From NCBI GenBank assembly GCA_031286585.1, contig JAITUC010000028.1, positions 1 to 64,000 of the forward strand: a stretch of 64,000 bases of DNA, in the 5' to 3' direction. Shown here piece by piece: positions 63,962 through 64,000 of this stretch. The notes beneath the pieces are model-generated. The model saw only the letters and a program-made list of their open reading frames with translations. It did no database searches and was not told the DNA's origin. Within the stretch, counting starts at the first letter, position 1. Every line of letters starts with the position of its first letter. This DNA comes from Delftia acidovorans (GTDB lineage Bacteria > Pseudomonadota > Gammaproteobacteria > Burkholderiales > Burkholderiaceae_C). The translations under genes and the position numbers were made by a program.

Positions 63962-64000
63962 CGAAGCGATGGCCGAGCTGTACCGCAGCGATCCGGCCCT
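63939..64000 (+). CDS. Start of HigA-like antitoxin (runs off the window)
   Basis: An ATG-ATG start at 63939 overlaps the toxin's last 23 bases with a GGAG site just upstream. Only 20 codons are visible (M-M-K-S-R-P-H-D-E-A-M-A-E-L-Y-R), a start like the helix-turn-helix antitoxins paired with this toxin family. Confidence 0.7.
   Translation, partial: MMKSRPHDEAMAELYRSDPA

Overview
The window is GC-rich bacterial chromosome. Gene content and order (mltG-tmk-holB-pilZ-tatD beside a divergent ygfZ, tolB-pal-cpoB, msbA, tex, a type II quinohemoprotein alcohol dehydrogenase) point to a betaproteobacterium of the Comamonadaceae, most likely Delftia or a close relative. The genus is an inference from protein character; no 16S rRNA gene is present.

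Layout. 1-2240: end of an IPTL-CTERM surface protein, a P-loop kinase-like gene, a degraded stretch with a ParB-like remnant, and tRNA-Lys(UUU). 2306-13841: conserved housekeeping, with tcdA, cpoB, pal and tolB on the minus strand, msbA on the plus strand, then ankyrin protein, TatD-type nuclease, PilZ protein, holB, tmk and mltG on the minus strand, and ygfZ divergent. 13871-17199: a thioesterase-acetyltransferase fusion, an esterase and an iron alcohol dehydrogenase. 17207-26514: a signalling and surface region. A NarL/LuxR-type response regulator, its histidine kinase and an AI-2E-type permease with a C-terminal GAF domain read away from a four-gene plus-strand cluster. That cluster encodes a small secreted repeat protein, a second small secreted protein, a CsgG-like lipoprotein with extra domains and a Sel1-repeat protein. 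It looks like a curli-like functional amyloid export system of a type I do not recognise.

26517-41243: HDOD protein, Tex, DUF72 protein, a small monooxygenase-like protein, a tripartite RND efflux operon and two MFS drug exporters, all without a local regulator. 41247-50209: acyl/carbonyl metabolism genes, an EamA permease, an Ogt-type DNA repair protein, a small gene behind a perfect LexA-type box, and an acyl-CoA ligase/enoyl-CoA hydratase pair with a divergent PaaX-like regulator. The ligase carries a frameshift and the regulator an in-frame stop. 50293-53546: RlmI-like methyltransferase, a divergent enolase and a LysR regulator.

53543-61845: a PQQ-dependent alcohol oxidation cluster with a GAF-Fis regulator, a TonB receptor resembling the PQQ transporter PqqU, a quinohemoprotein alcohol dehydrogenase, an outer-membrane channel-like protein and an aldehyde dehydrogenase. 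The genes suggest scavenging of PQQ, periplasmic oxidation of an alcohol, and completion of the oxidation to the acid. The window ends with an S41 peptidase and the start of a HigB/HigA-like toxin-antitoxin pair.
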